Of a stretch of 64,000 nucleotides of DNA, positions 1 through 7,869 are shown one piece after another. The notes below the pieces were generated by a model. The model saw nothing but the letters and a program-made list of their open reading frames with translations, was not told where the DNA came from and did not search any database. A program made the position numbers and the translations under genes. The DNA is from Phyllobacterium pellucidum (GTDB lineage Bacteria > Pseudomonadota > Alphaproteobacteria > Rhizobiales > Rhizobiaceae), in contig NZ_JABUMX010000001.1 in NCBI RefSeq assembly GCF_013327855.1, forward strand, positions 496,001 to 560,000, given 5' to 3'. How positions within the stretch are numbered: position 1 is the first letter of the stretch; each line of letters starts with the position of its first letter.

Positions 1-2
1 GT

Positions 3-650
3 CTATGAGGGCTTGGTCGTTCCAGCCTTGCGCCGCGCTGTTGGTTTCGGCTTCGCCAGTTGATCTGCCGCAGGCATCTTTACCCTTGCCGCAGCCTGTC
101 TGATCCACCCTTCCCTCTGCACGCGGCCGGGAAATCCTATTTCCTCGCCCACCCACGCAGCTTCCTCAATCGACCAGCCAGCAATCTGGTCGAAATGAAA
201 CAGCCCCAGATCGAAAAGCCGCGATTGTATGGCGGTGCCAATACCGTCGATATCAGTGAGTTTGTCGGGTTTGCCGCGCCGCGCCGCCTTGAGCATAACG
301 GGCCGGTGGCTGTCGTCCTGCCGCGGATTGGACCTGCGTTCGACAGCCGTCTTCGCAGCCACCCGCTTTGCGGCTGTCCTGCGCGCCGGCTTGCCGCTCG
401 CGGAGACTTCCGCCGGCGGCACGGGTTCCGCTGGCGGTATCATTGCGGCAGCCTCCCGGGCCGACTGCCTCACATCGTCATTCGCCGGAAGAATGGGGCT
501 TGCTGCCAGGCGCGCATCGGCAGCGCGTGTGGATACTTCAGAAACCGATTCGCGTTTCGGTGACATCCGCTTGAAAAGATTGCCTAAAATCGCGCCGATG
601 ACAAAGGCTGCAGCAATGAGAAACAATGACTGGAGAAGAAATACAACCAT
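3..650 (-). CDS. membrane-anchored protein with C-terminal helix-hairpin-helix-like domain
   Basis: Function unknown. The 215-residue product starts with a hydrophobic anchor (about residues 3-25), continues through a basic Ala/Pro-rich linker (about 30-125) and ends in a compact helix-hairpin-helix-like domain (about 128-190) with LTDIDGIG, FDQIAGW and GFPGR motifs. Rhizobial NuoE-type proteins carry a similar terminal domain, which is generally assumed to bind nucleic acid or protein; that is family inference. The tail is rich in Lys, Arg and Pro. It begins 20 nt after a 31-residue membrane peptide gene and closes a three-gene minus-strand set headed by a BON protein, so it is probably co-transcribed with them. 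Confidence 0.75.
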   Translation of the reverse strand: MVVFLLQSLFLIAAAFVIGAILGNLFKRMSPKRESVSEVSTRAADARLAASPILPANDDVRQSAREAAAMIPPAEPVPPAEVSASGKPARRTAAKRVAAKTAVERRSNPRQDDSHRPVMLKAARRGKPDKLTDIDGIGTAIQSRLFDLGLFHFDQIAGWSIEEAAWVGEEIGFPGRVQREGWIRQAAARVKMPAADQLAKPKPTARRKAGTTKPS

Positions 651-670
651 TGTCTATCCCCTGGTTTGCA

Positions 671-766
671 TCATTGGCCCCGGTCGTATGTAGACCAACC
701 GACATAGAACCCGACAAGAGCAGCAATCAACAGGAAGAGCCAGAGCTGACCGATCATGAACCACAT
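671..766 (-). CDS. 31-residue single-helix membrane peptide
   Basis: A very short gene encoding 31 residues that start MWFMIGQLWLFLLIAALVG and end STYDRGQ: one hydrophobic helix with a short charged tail. A good Shine-Dalgarno (CGGAGG) lies 9 nt upstream of the ATG, inside and just after the end of the upstream BON gene, whose stop is at 771-773. The spacing and the ribosome site argue that it is translated, probably coupled to that gene. No named family is recognised. It could be a small subunit or stabiliser for one of its membrane-anchored neighbours (inference). Confidence 0.6.
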   Translation of the reverse strand: MWFMIGQLWLFLLIAALVGFYVGWSTYDRGQ

Positions 767-770
767 GTTT

Positions 771-1436
771 CTAGCCTCCGCTGGTATTGACCGCGGCCTC
801 GAGCTTGATCTCGCCCGGCTTGCCATTACCGGGAATGGGAGCGCGCAAGGCGGCGTTGATTGCATCGTAATCGGCGGCATTGGCCGCGGTGCCGCTGATA
901 CTATAGGTCTTGCCCGAGATTTCCACCTCTCCGTTGGTCAGTTGCGCCGCCTGACTCAATGCGAAGTCGACAAGATCGAGAAAACCTTCCGGCGCGCCGC
1001 GCGCAACGGCCAATTCGTCGAGGATTTCGATGCCCGGCATGGCGTTTTCGGCAGACGCGAGAATTCGCGCGCGCGAATCGCCGAATGGGACGTTCCCTGA
1101 CAGCAATATGCCGTCGTCGGATTTGGTGATGACGAAGGAAAACGGTTCGGCCAGGGGCAAAAGCGTCGCCTGATTATCTATGGTTCTCACGCCGGGCGTG
1201 CTTGCGGCGATCCCAAGAGCGGCAGCAAGCGCCTCTTCGGATGGAGCGACACCCTTCAAGGTAAGATCGCGGCCGTCAATATCGGCGCTCGCCCAGGAAT
1301 TATCGGCACTCAGCGCAGCATTGGCCGCATCCGTGAGTTGCTGGTCGATTGGATCAGTGAGGAACCAGCCGGCAAGAACCGTCAGAAGTGCGACGGTGAT
1401 GACACCGGGCCAGAACCAGCTCCTGATGGTACGCAT
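771..1436 (-). CDS. BON-domain envelope protein
   Basis: A 221-residue protein with an N-terminal transmembrane segment (about 8-27) followed by a periplasmic region. That region contains BON-like repeats, the clearest being DIDGRDLTLKGVAPSEEAL with a following GVRTIDNQ strand at about 50-90. BON modules are lipid-associated folds seen in OsmY and in the N-terminal half of some OmpA-like proteins; here the peptidoglycan-binding OmpA end is absent. The ATG at 1434-1436 follows AGGA closely. It heads a minus-strand group with the 31-residue peptide and the helix-hairpin-helix protein. A role in envelope integrity is inferred from domain and location only. Confidence 0.75.
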   Translation of the reverse strand: MRTIRSWFWPGVITVALLTVLAGWFLTDPIDQQLTDAANAALSADNSWASADIDGRDLTLKGVAPSEEALAAALGIAASTPGVRTIDNQATLLPLAEPFSFVITKSDDGILLSGNVPFGDSRARILASAENAMPGIEILDELAVARGAPEGFLDLVDFALSQAAQLTNGEVEISGKTYSISGTAANAADYDAINAALRAPIPGNGKPGEIKLEAAVNTSGG

Positions 1437-1526
1437 ATTCCTAAGGCTTTCTCTCAGTCTCGGTGGGCTGGAGCTATGTCTTGCCCCATGTTCATGGCCA
1501 TTTCAACACGACTACCGACCCATGAA

Positions 1527-1557
1527 CAAAGAAAACCCGGCAGCTTGCGCCGCCGGG
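1527..1557 (-). terminator. rho-independent terminator of porin copy 1
   Basis: On the minus strand a 9-bp GC-rich stem (arms CCCGGCGGC and GCTGCCGGG, one G-T pair) closes a GCAA tetraloop and is followed by TTTTCTTTG. It lies 26 nt after the stop of the porin at 1584, the expected place for its transcription stop. Confidence 0.85.
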
Positions 1558-1583
1558 TCTTTATCAACCAATCCAGTAAAGGA

Positions 1584-2702
1584 TTAGAAGTTACGCTGGA
1601 AGCGGATGATACCGCCGAATGCGTCGTCGTTACCGTTGTCGAACTCAGCAACGTCCTTACGAACGCCGTCGAACTTGGTGTAGTTGATTTCCGGCGTGAT
1701 CGTGAAGCCAGGAACCAGTTCGTAGGCTACGTTAAGAGCGAAAGCGTAGGTGCCTTCTTCTTCGTATGCGCCCTGGCCGTTAAGAGTTGCCTTGTCGGAG
1801 AGCTTAGCCGAGAAGCCTGCCCAAGCAGCCCAATCGCCTTCCCAGGTGCCGAACCAGTTCTGGTTGCCGCCGGTTACAACGCCAGTCGTCGTGTCGAAGT
1901 CCGGTGCGCTGTAGTCAGACTGATAACCGCCCATTGCGAAGAGCGAGATGGTGTCGGTGACTTTGAGGTCCAAACGCAGCTTTACAGCAACGTCTTCGAC
2001 AACCGAGTCATAACCAACAACACCGGAGATGCCGCCCCAGCCCTGCTCCCACTTCGCACCAGCAAGAACGTGCGGCATGTAGTCGTCGATGACGTAGTCA
2101 AAGCCGAAGTTACCGAAGTCGTTCTGGCCCTGTTCAGCAGCGATGATGGCCGAGAAGCCGTTGCCGCCTGCGAAGGTGTAGCTAACCTGGTTGGTCGTGC
2201 CCGACTGGTAGTTGATCACATCGTCGTTGATGATGTTGCCAGCATAACCGGTCCACGAACCGAAGATTTCGTCGGCGACACCGATGCGGAAACCACCGAG
2301 TTCGATGAATGCCTGCGGAAGCGAAGCACCGTTGTCACTGCCGTTGGTGAACTGGAAACGGGTCTGAGCGTAGGAACGCAGAGTGCCGAGTTCAGTTTCC
2401 GAACGTGCGTCGAAACGGACTTCAGCGCGAGTGCGCTTGTACCAGGTTTCGTTGTCGTTGGCGCCAACGTTCGAACCATTGTACGGATCGTCGCCACCAG
2501 CAGCGTCGTAACGCAGATAACCGCTGATCTTCAAGCAGGTCTCGGTCCCCGGAATGTAGAAGAAGCCTGCGCCGTAAGCGTCGCAAACGCGAACGTATTC
2601 GACGGGCTCTGGTTCGGCAACGACGACTGCATCAGCAGCACGCGCGCCGGTTACTGCGACGAGGGCCGCAGCGGAGCCGAGTAGAAGGCTCTTAATGTTC
2701 AT
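1584..2702 (-). CDS. Omp2-type outer-membrane porin, copy 1
   Basis: A 372-residue precursor of a 16-strand general porin of the Brucella Omp2/rhizobial RopA type, which forms outer-membrane diffusion channels. The signal peptide MNIKSLLLGSAAALVAVTG ends at ARA-ADA. The family hallmark VEYVRVCDAYGAGFFYIPG, containing one Cys of the usual disulfide pair, follows, then CLKISGYLRYD. It ends in FGGIIRFQRNF with the C-terminal Phe needed for outer-membrane assembly. The start is fixed by GGAGG at 2709-2713; an upstream in-frame extension lacks signal-peptide logic. A second porin is read outward on the other strand from 3485, and the first ~190 bp of the two genes are almost identical. Confidence 0.93.
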   Translation of the reverse strand: MNIKSLLLGSAAALVAVTGARAADAVVVAEPEPVEYVRVCDAYGAGFFYIPGTETCLKISGYLRYDAAGGDDPYNGSNVGANDNETWYKRTRAEVRFDARSETELGTLRSYAQTRFQFTNGSDNGASLPQAFIELGGFRIGVADEIFGSWTGYAGNIINDDVINYQSGTTNQVSYTFAGGNGFSAIIAAEQGQNDFGNFGFDYVIDDYMPHVLAGAKWEQGWGGISGVVGYDSVVEDVAVKLRLDLKVTDTISLFAMGGYQSDYSAPDFDTTTGVVTGGNQNWFGTWEGDWAAWAGFSAKLSDKATLNGQGAYEEEGTYAFALNVAYELVPGFTITPEINYTKFDGVRKDVAEFDNGNDDAFGGIIRFQRNF

Positions 2703-2719
2703 TTCTGACCTCCAGTCAA
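2527..2719 (-). repeat. inverted duplicate of porin 5' end (arm 1)
   Basis: This segment, read on the minus strand, matches 3468-3660 on the plus strand with about seven mismatches in 193 nt. The match begins abruptly 17 nt upstream of each ATG (TTGACTGGAGGTCAG). Outside that point the upstream sequences are unrelated; inside the genes similarity drops after about codon 60. The pattern fits duplication followed by gene conversion. Confidence 0.85.
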
Positions 2720-3107
2720 AGTTAAAAATGGGTCTGGGCATTCCAATTTGGCTGAAGGACAACCTGTCCCCATCCCCTAAGTCCAAGAAGAAATGCGATG
2801 AACGCCCTTCCTCCCGACTGACCATACTCGCCAGCGCTGGCGTTTCAACCATGAAAGTCTCGCCGGAAGGGTTCCACAGCGTCTATGCAAGATCGCTGTT
2901 GCACAAATGCCACGAAATCGCCGCGCACCCTCCAATATCTTTACCACTCCTTAATAGAGGTAACTGGTTTTTTAATGAAATCTTGCCCTTGAATGCCGGT
3001 ATTGGGACGTTACCTGGCTTGAGAATCGCCCATGAACCGGTGGTTTTCTTGGCGTTCCTCGATTCGAATCGGCAATCCGCCCGCTCCTTCCGCAATGGTG
3101 ATTTGAC
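2703..3107. other. non-coding region between porin 1 and emrE-like gene
   Basis: 405 nt with no convincing gene on either strand. It should contain the leader and promoter of porin 1 (minus strand) and the promoter of the efflux gene at 3108. I see no clear terminator or long palindrome in it. Confidence 0.5.
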
Positions 3108-3437
3108 ATGACATATCTCTACCTCGTTGTTGCCATAGTCTGTGAAGTGGTCGCCACATCCGCACTGAAACAGGCAGACGGATTTACCCGGCTATGGCCC
3201 TCGCTCGTGTGTATCGTCGGCTACAGCCTCGCCTTTTACCTGCTGTCGATTCCGATCAAGACGATTCCGGTTGGCATTGTTTATGCGATCTGGTCCGGCG
3301 CGGGCATCGTTCTCATCGCAGCTGTCGGTTGGTTCTGGTACCGCCAGGCCCTCGATATGCCTGCAATCATTGGTCTTTCCCTCATCATTGCCGGCGTTCT
3401 CATCGTCAATCTGTTTTCGAATACAGTCGGCCACTAA
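3108..3437 (+). CDS. emrE: small multidrug resistance (SMR) efflux protein, EmrE-like
   Basis: A 109-residue four-helix inner-membrane antiporter that works as a dimer to exchange protons for cationic drugs. The essential membrane Glu is residue 13 (LVVAIVCEVVATS). GFTRLWPS, IPVGIVYAIWSGAGIV with the conserved Trp, and LDMPAIIG plus AGVLIVNL match the EmrE/QacE branch rather than the Gdx guanidinium branch. No strong Shine-Dalgarno precedes the ATG. It is wedged between two divergent porins and ends 47 nt before the ATG of the second, so read-through into that porin is likely. Confidence 0.9.
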   Translation: MTYLYLVVAIVCEVVATSALKQADGFTRLWPSLVCIVGYSLAFYLLSIPIKTIPVGIVYAIWSGAGIVLIAAVGWFWYRQALDMPAIIGLSLIIAGVLIVNLFSNTVGH

Positions 3438-3467
3438 CGACCGTTTTCCGCCGATCTCCAGCGAATC

Positions 3468-3660
3468 TTGACTGGAGGTCAGAAATGAACATCAAGAGCC
3501 TTCTACTCGGCTCCGCTGCGGCCCTCGTCGCAGTAACCGGCGCGCGTGCTGCCGATGCAATCGTCGTCGCCGAACCAGAGCCCGTCGAATACGTTCGCGT
3601 TTGCGACGCTTACGGCGCAGGCTTCTTCTACATTCCGGGAACCGAAACCTGCCTGAAGAT
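3468..3660 (+). repeat. inverted duplicate of porin 5' end (arm 2)
   Basis: Plus-strand partner of 2527-2719. The copied block starts 31 nt after the stop of the SMR gene and includes the ribosome site GGAGG (3474-3478), the signal peptide and the first mature residues of porin copy 2. Confidence 0.85.
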
Positions 3661-4591
3661 CGGCGGCTACGTTCGTTATGACGCCAAGGGCGGCGATGAT
3701 CCGTATACCGGTCATGAGCGTGGTACTTGGGACAAAAAGGCCCGTGCCGACATTCGCTTCGACGCGCGTAGCGAAACCGAACTCGGTACATTGAAGTCTT
3801 TCGTCGAAACCCGCTTCAACTTCAAGAACGGCGCCGATGCAGAGACGGTTGACCTAAATCAGGCTTATATCGAACTCGGCGGTTTCCGGGTTGGCGCGGT
3901 CGATTCCCAGTTCACCTCCTGGACCGGTTATCTCGGTGACATCATCTCCGACGACGTAATTGCCGAAGGTCCATACAACACCAACCAGGTGAGCTATACG
4001 TTCGCTGGCGGTAACGGTTTCTCGGCCATGGTTGGCCTTGAACAGGGTGCGGACAGCTACGACTCCATCGACTATGACACCGATGTAGTTACAACCAGTT
4101 CATACGTCATCGACGATTATGTCCCGCATATCGTGGCAGGTGTGAAGTTTGCGCAGGGCTGGGGTTCCATCTCGGCTGTTGGCGGCTACGATTCAATTGT
4201 TGAAGAGTTCGCCGGGAAAGTCCGCCTGGACGTCAAAGTCAACGACACGATCGCTGCCTGGGTGATGGGTGGCTATCAGTCCGGCTGGGGCGATTCTCAT
4301 TATGATGAGGATGGAAACATCGTAGGGGAGCGTAACTACTACGGTACATGGAATGGCGACTATGCCGTCTGGGGCGGTGTAGCAGTGAAGGCAACCGACA
4401 AGGCGACCATCAACGCGCAGGTTGGCTACGAAGACGAGGGTCGCATAGCTGCTGCCCTGAACGTTGGCTACGAACTCGTCCCTGGCTTCAAGATTACGCC
4501 AGAAGTCAACTACACACACTTTGACGATAACTACTCCGCTGAGAAAGAGGATGCCGTCCAGGGCATTATCCGCTTCCAGCGCAATTTCTAA
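3485..4591 (+). CDS. Omp2-type outer-membrane porin, copy 2
   Basis: A 368-residue porin precursor homologous to the minus-strand copy at 1584-2702. It has the same signal peptide, the same VCDAYGAGFFYIPG segment and the same terminal QGIIRFQRNF. The bodies of the two proteins differ clearly in the middle, including the surface-loop regions, so permeability properties probably differ. GGAGG lies 7 nt before the ATG. Only 47 nt separate it from the SMR stop, and I see no convincing promoter in that gap. It may depend on read-through from 3108 or on a promoter inside the SMR gene. A strong terminator follows at 4611. Confidence 0.93.
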   Translation: MNIKSLLLGSAAALVAVTGARAADAIVVAEPEPVEYVRVCDAYGAGFFYIPGTETCLKIGGYVRYDAKGGDDPYTGHERGTWDKKARADIRFDARSETELGTLKSFVETRFNFKNGADAETVDLNQAYIELGGFRVGAVDSQFTSWTGYLGDIISDDVIAEGPYNTNQVSYTFAGGNGFSAMVGLEQGADSYDSIDYDTDVVTTSSYVIDDYVPHIVAGVKFAQGWGSISAVGGYDSIVEEFAGKVRLDVKVNDTIAAWVMGGYQSGWGDSHYDEDGNIVGERNYYGTWNGDYAVWGGVAVKATDKATINAQVGYEDEGRIAAALNVGYELVPGFKITPEVNYTHFDDNYSAEKEDAVQGIIRFQRNF

Positions 4592-4610
4592 TCGTCTTAC
4601 CTGAATACTT

Positions 4611-4641
4611 CCGACGCCGGTTTTTCCGGCGTCGGCTTTTT
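4611..4641 (+). terminator. rho-independent terminator of porin copy 2
   Basis: Perfect 10-bp stem CCGACGCCGG / CCGGCGTCGG around a TTTTT loop, followed by CTTTTT. It begins 20 nt after the porin stop. Confidence 0.92.
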
Positions 4642-4666
4642 CCAATTGAACCAACAATTCTAAGCA

Positions 4667-4810
4667 ACAGCAATTTTCAGCGTTCGCATTCTTCGGCGCA
4701 CAGCAATTTTCAGAGAAAGGATTTCTGATCGGTCGCGGACCGAGGAGACGTGGAAATGCTCGAACTGCAGCCCGTTGGGTTGAGAACTGATAAAGCCTGT
4801 CGCTTTATCA
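4667..4810 (+). repeat. short direct repeats and inverted repeat upstream of recombinase
   Basis: ACAGCAATTTTCAG occurs twice, ending at 4680 and 4713 (33 nt apart). Further on, TGATAAAGC (4788-4796) and GCTTTATCA (4802-4810) form a perfect 9-bp inverted repeat around CTGTC with no T tract. Together they occupy the 337-nt non-coding stretch between porin 2 and the recombinase. They could be recombinase arm and core sites or a regulatory site; no further evidence is available. Confidence 0.45.
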
Positions 4811-4928
4811 TACGGAAGTCTATTAGCCTAAATGGGCAGACGTTCCGGGATTGCGTTTTTCGGATTGGCGGCTACAACTTGCCGCATATTTTTCCGATGC
4901 TTCTAAATTGTTTCAGAGCGCAATCATT

Positions 4929-5852
4929 ATGCTAGTCGCCCCTTTGGACACGCAGCAGGACGCCCGTTTTTCGGTCCAGTTCGAATATGATCTGCACTAC
5001 TCCTCAAGTGCTCAGCAGACGCGACGACTGGTTCGGGATCACACGCTCGCGGAATTGACCGCGCAATATATCGGCATTCTCTGGGATGAAGGATCGCATA
5101 AGGTCAATGTCCGATCGTTTCTTGGCGAGATCGCCGAGATTGTGGGCGGCGAGCGATTCAGTGTGTTTAGCCAGGAGATGCTCGATTTCGTAATTGGAAC
5201 CTTGCGCGAACGCGGAAACAGCAATGCCACCATCAATCGCAAGATGGCGGCCTTGAGCAAATTGCTGCGGAAAGCGTGCAAGATGGGCGATATCTACAAC
5301 CTGCCGGAATTTCGCCGCCAGAAAGAACGGCAAGGGCGGATTCGGTTCCTCGAATTCGAAGAAGAACAGCGCCTGTTTTCGGCAATTCGGGCACGTTGCG
5401 AAGACAGTTACCGCCTCAGCGTGTTTCTGGTCGATACCGGGTGCCGTCTCGGCGAGGCGATCGGCCTTTCATGGAACGATCTGCAGGATAACCGCTCGAC
5501 TTTCTGGCTGACAAAATCCGGGCGTAGCCGGACCGTTCCCCTCACCTCCAGGGCTCGCGAAGCGACGCTGATACCCCGCGGGCGCCTGAAGGGTCCCTTC
5601 TCCATGCACAGCCAGGTACGGTTTCGCGCGATCTGGAATGAGGCAAAAGCCGAGGTCGGACTCGGTCGCGACGATCAGGTCGTCCCGCACATATTGCGCC
5701 ATACCTGCGCTTCGAGGCTGGTTCGTGGCGGCATCGACATCCGGCGCGTGCAGATGTGGCTTGGACATCAGACCCTGCAGATGACCATGCGCTACGCCCA
5801 CCTCGCCACCAATGATCTTGATTCCTGCGTTGCTGTGTTGGAGCACCATTGA
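4929..5852 (+). CDS. tyrosine recombinase / integrase
   Basis: A 307-residue site-specific recombinase. The N-terminal half (about 45-125) is the SAM-like DNA-binding domain; the C-terminal half is the catalytic domain with the complete set of conserved residues: Arg in DTGCRLGEAIGL, Lys in TKSGRSRTVPL, HxxR in HILRHTCASRL, the second His in WLGHQ and the Tyr nucleophile in MRYAHL. The ATG at 4929 is chosen because the 26 residues added by the upstream ATG at 4851 are unlike the family; neither start has a strong Shine-Dalgarno. No excisionase, relaxase or phage gene is nearby, so this is a lone recombinase, either a remnant of an element or a domesticated enzyme. Confidence 0.88.
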   Translation: MLVAPLDTQQDARFSVQFEYDLHYSSSAQQTRRLVRDHTLAELTAQYIGILWDEGSHKVNVRSFLGEIAEIVGGERFSVFSQEMLDFVIGTLRERGNSNATINRKMAALSKLLRKACKMGDIYNLPEFRRQKERQGRIRFLEFEEEQRLFSAIRARCEDSYRLSVFLVDTGCRLGEAIGLSWNDLQDNRSTFWLTKSGRSRTVPLTSRAREATLIPRGRLKGPFSMHSQVRFRAIWNEAKAEVGLGRDDQVVPHILRHTCASRLVRGGIDIRRVQMWLGHQTLQMTMRYAHLATNDLDSCVAVLEHH

Positions 5853-5881
5853 GCCTCTGCCGTATTGGAGCACCATTGAGC
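5838..5881 (+). repeat. tandem 17-bp repeat spanning the recombinase stop
   Basis: TTGGAGCACCATTGAGC occurs at 5838-5854, where it encodes the last residues and stop of the recombinase, and again at 5865-5881. The 27-nt period suggests a local duplication or a trace of an integration event. Confidence 0.75.
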
Positions 5882-5995
5882 GGAATCAGGCGCCGCTGAC
5901 CGGTTGAGTAAAACCGTGACGCGGCGCCAGCAAACTTCACTCAAGCCCGGATACCGGCGTATTTCGAATGAGGCGCGGGCGCACGGAGCCCCTCG

Positions 5996-6029
5996 GCGTC
6001 GCTGCTTTGCGACGCTCCCCGCAAGCGGG
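5996..6029. repeat. REP-like palindromic intergenic element
   Basis: Two adjacent hairpins fall between the recombinase and the histidine kinase: GCGTCGC / GCGACGC (5996-6002, 6009-6015) and CCCGC / GCGGG (6018-6022, 6025-6029). The GC-rich, palindromic, AT-poor composition resembles the small interspersed elements common between rhizobial genes. It may also stop transcription arriving from either convergent gene. Confidence 0.5.
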
Positions 6030-6089
6030 AGGGCAAGGCGTCCTCACCTTAACCCTGCCCTGTTACTTAGCATCGCCTCGCTGCCGGCC

Positions 6090-7268
6090 CTACGCTTCGA
6101 GCGGCATGCGGAACGTGAAGCGCGTTTTCCCGTCGTTCGAATCGACCTCGATGACGCCGCCATGCAGCTTGGCGATTTCGGACGCGATGTAGAGTCCGAG
6201 GCCAAGCCCCTGCTGGCCGGTCTTGGCGCCATGGCGGAAGAAGGGCAGAAACAGCTGGTCGACCGATTCCGCAGGTATAGGCTCGCCGCGATTGGTAACC
6301 GACAGTTCAAATGCGTCATCGGTGGTTCGGGCATCCACGATAATCGCCCCGTCTTCGGAACCGTGGGCCAAGGCGTTGCCAAGAAGATTTGACAGAAGCT
6401 GGCCGACCCGCAGAGGGTCGCAGCGGATCGGATCATCGAATTCGAAGCTGGTCTCGATGACGCGATCGGGGCGGACCGACCCGAGTTCATCGACGACCTG
6501 CGTCAACGTGGGCTTTAATTCGGCATTGCGCTTGATCTCGACCATGACGCCGCTGCCGAGGCGAGCCCGCGCCAGGTCCATAACGTTGTCGATAAGGCCA
6601 GACATGCGCACAACGCTGCCGCGGATCAACTTGACGATGGCTTCCGCCTTTTCGTCGAGTGGCGTACGCAGAAGCAGGCGCGTGCCCGAATCGATCGAGG
6701 CAACAGGATTGCGCAGGTCGTGACCGAGCACGGCGACAAATTGTTCGCGAAATTCCGAGATCGTCCGTTCGTCGACCAGGGCAGCCTCGGTTTTGGCAAG
6801 GCGGTCATTGGCGTCGAGATGAAAAGCAATCAAATCGGCGAAGAGCTTGAACATGCCAACCACTTGCGGATTCTTCAAACGCGCCGGCGCGGGATCGATG
6901 GCGCAAAGCGTGCCGAAAAAAGTGCCGTCCGGCAGTGTTATCGGCATCGAGATGTAGCTTTGAAAGCCATAAATCTGCGGCGTGTGGTGGGTCGAATAAA
7001 CCAAATCCTGCGACACTTCGTCAATAACGACGGCTTGGCCACTGCCGCGAATTTCATCGCAGATCGTGGTCTTGACCTCAAGTTCGCCCCCGGGCTTCAA
7101 GCCAAACGCAATATTGTCGAGCACCTGACAGGCGATCCAGCGATCTTCGGTCACCCGTGCGACAGCCGCGAATCCCATGCCTGTCGTCCGGCAGACGACA
7201 TCGAGTATGGTTGGAACTGCATCGATGCGAGCAATGGCATCAATATCAGCTTGAAAATCGTGTGGCAT
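6090..7268 (-). CDS. GAF-domain sensor histidine kinase
   Basis: A 392-residue soluble sensor kinase. A GAF domain (about 20-160) contains the usual SYISMPITLPDGTFFGTLCAID core. The dimerisation/phosphoacceptor helix has VLGHDLRNPVASI, His183 being the predicted phosphorylation site. The ATPase domain has N-box LLSNLLGNALAHG, a G1 region and GLGLGLYIASEIAKLHGG. It has no transmembrane helix and no receiver domain, so it must signal to an unlinked regulator; no response-regulator gene is adjacent. The ATG at 7268 is preferred because the upstream extension is not family-like; its ribosome site is weak. Confidence 0.88.
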   Translation of the reverse strand: MPHDFQADIDAIARIDAVPTILDVVCRTTGMGFAAVARVTEDRWIACQVLDNIAFGLKPGGELEVKTTICDEIRGSGQAVVIDEVSQDLVYSTHHTPQIYGFQSYISMPITLPDGTFFGTLCAIDPAPARLKNPQVVGMFKLFADLIAFHLDANDRLAKTEAALVDERTISEFREQFVAVLGHDLRNPVASIDSGTRLLLRTPLDEKAEAIVKLIRGSVVRMSGLIDNVMDLARARLGSGVMVEIKRNAELKPTLTQVVDELGSVRPDRVIETSFEFDDPIRCDPLRVGQLLSNLLGNALAHGSEDGAIIVDARTTDDAFELSVTNRGEPIPAESVDQLFLPFFRHGAKTGQQGLGLGLYIASEIAKLHGGVIEVDSNDGKTRFTFRMPLEA

Positions 7269-7488
7269 GAAGTTTCCCGAATCTGAGGTGCAAGCCAATA
7301 TAGGGGTTTTGGCGGATTGCACCATGCACGGGAACATTCTGCGCCGACACCGCGTTGATTATAAGGCGGGAGGGACTAGTCGACCATCATACCTCAACGA
7401 TCGAGCGGCTTCAGATTAATGCATTAACTTGACATCCAGGCTTCACATTGCACTGATAGGGACGGCTGAAATGGGAGAAAGGCCGGAA

Positions 7489-7611
7489 ATGTTCGAAGAC
7501 GAAGAAGACGAAATCTATTCGCACTACACCACCCCGATGTGGCGTCATCTTCTCATTTTCGCTTTTGCGGTTTCAGTCGCGGTCGTTATTTCGCAGATGC
7601 TCCCGGGTTGA
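7489..7611 (+). CDS. 40-residue acidic membrane peptide
   Basis: Encodes MFEDEEDEIYSHYTTPMWRH followed by one hydrophobic helix ending SQMLPG. The ATG at 7489 is preferred because GGGAGAAAGG lies just upstream; an in-frame ATG at 7471 would add six residues. The topology (charged N-terminus, single C-terminal helix) repeats in the 40-residue product at 7870. No family is recognised. A TTGACA at 7429-7434 could be part of a promoter, but the matching -10 is poor. Confidence 0.55.
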   Translation: MFEDEEDEIYSHYTTPMWRHLLIFAFAVSVAVVISQMLPG

Positions 7612-7869
7612 ACGAGAACCTTTATCCCCTCCTCCTTATTTTCCAACGAGGTGACCGGCGCTGGATGCTGTTTCCGGGCTTAGCAAGATTCTCGCGGAGC
7701 GGCGGCATCGCCGCCAGTCCCTTAACGTTTCCAGACACTCAACGATCTTGTCGTCCCCAACGCGCATGATGTTACGCTGCGAATTCGGCTTCTTGTCCAG
7801 TGGATTGGCTGTCGAAAGGGATAATCTGCTCGACCCGGAACGATCGAAGCTGAGACACGTTAAACGGGT

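Noticed and set aside
1338..2684. A 448-codon plus-strand frame over porin 1
   Set aside because: Antisense to the porin and reading through its terminator; no ribosome site or protein features.
4592..6089. Prophage or integrative element
   Set aside because: Only the recombinase is present; there are no replication, structural or transfer genes, and flanking genes look chromosomal.
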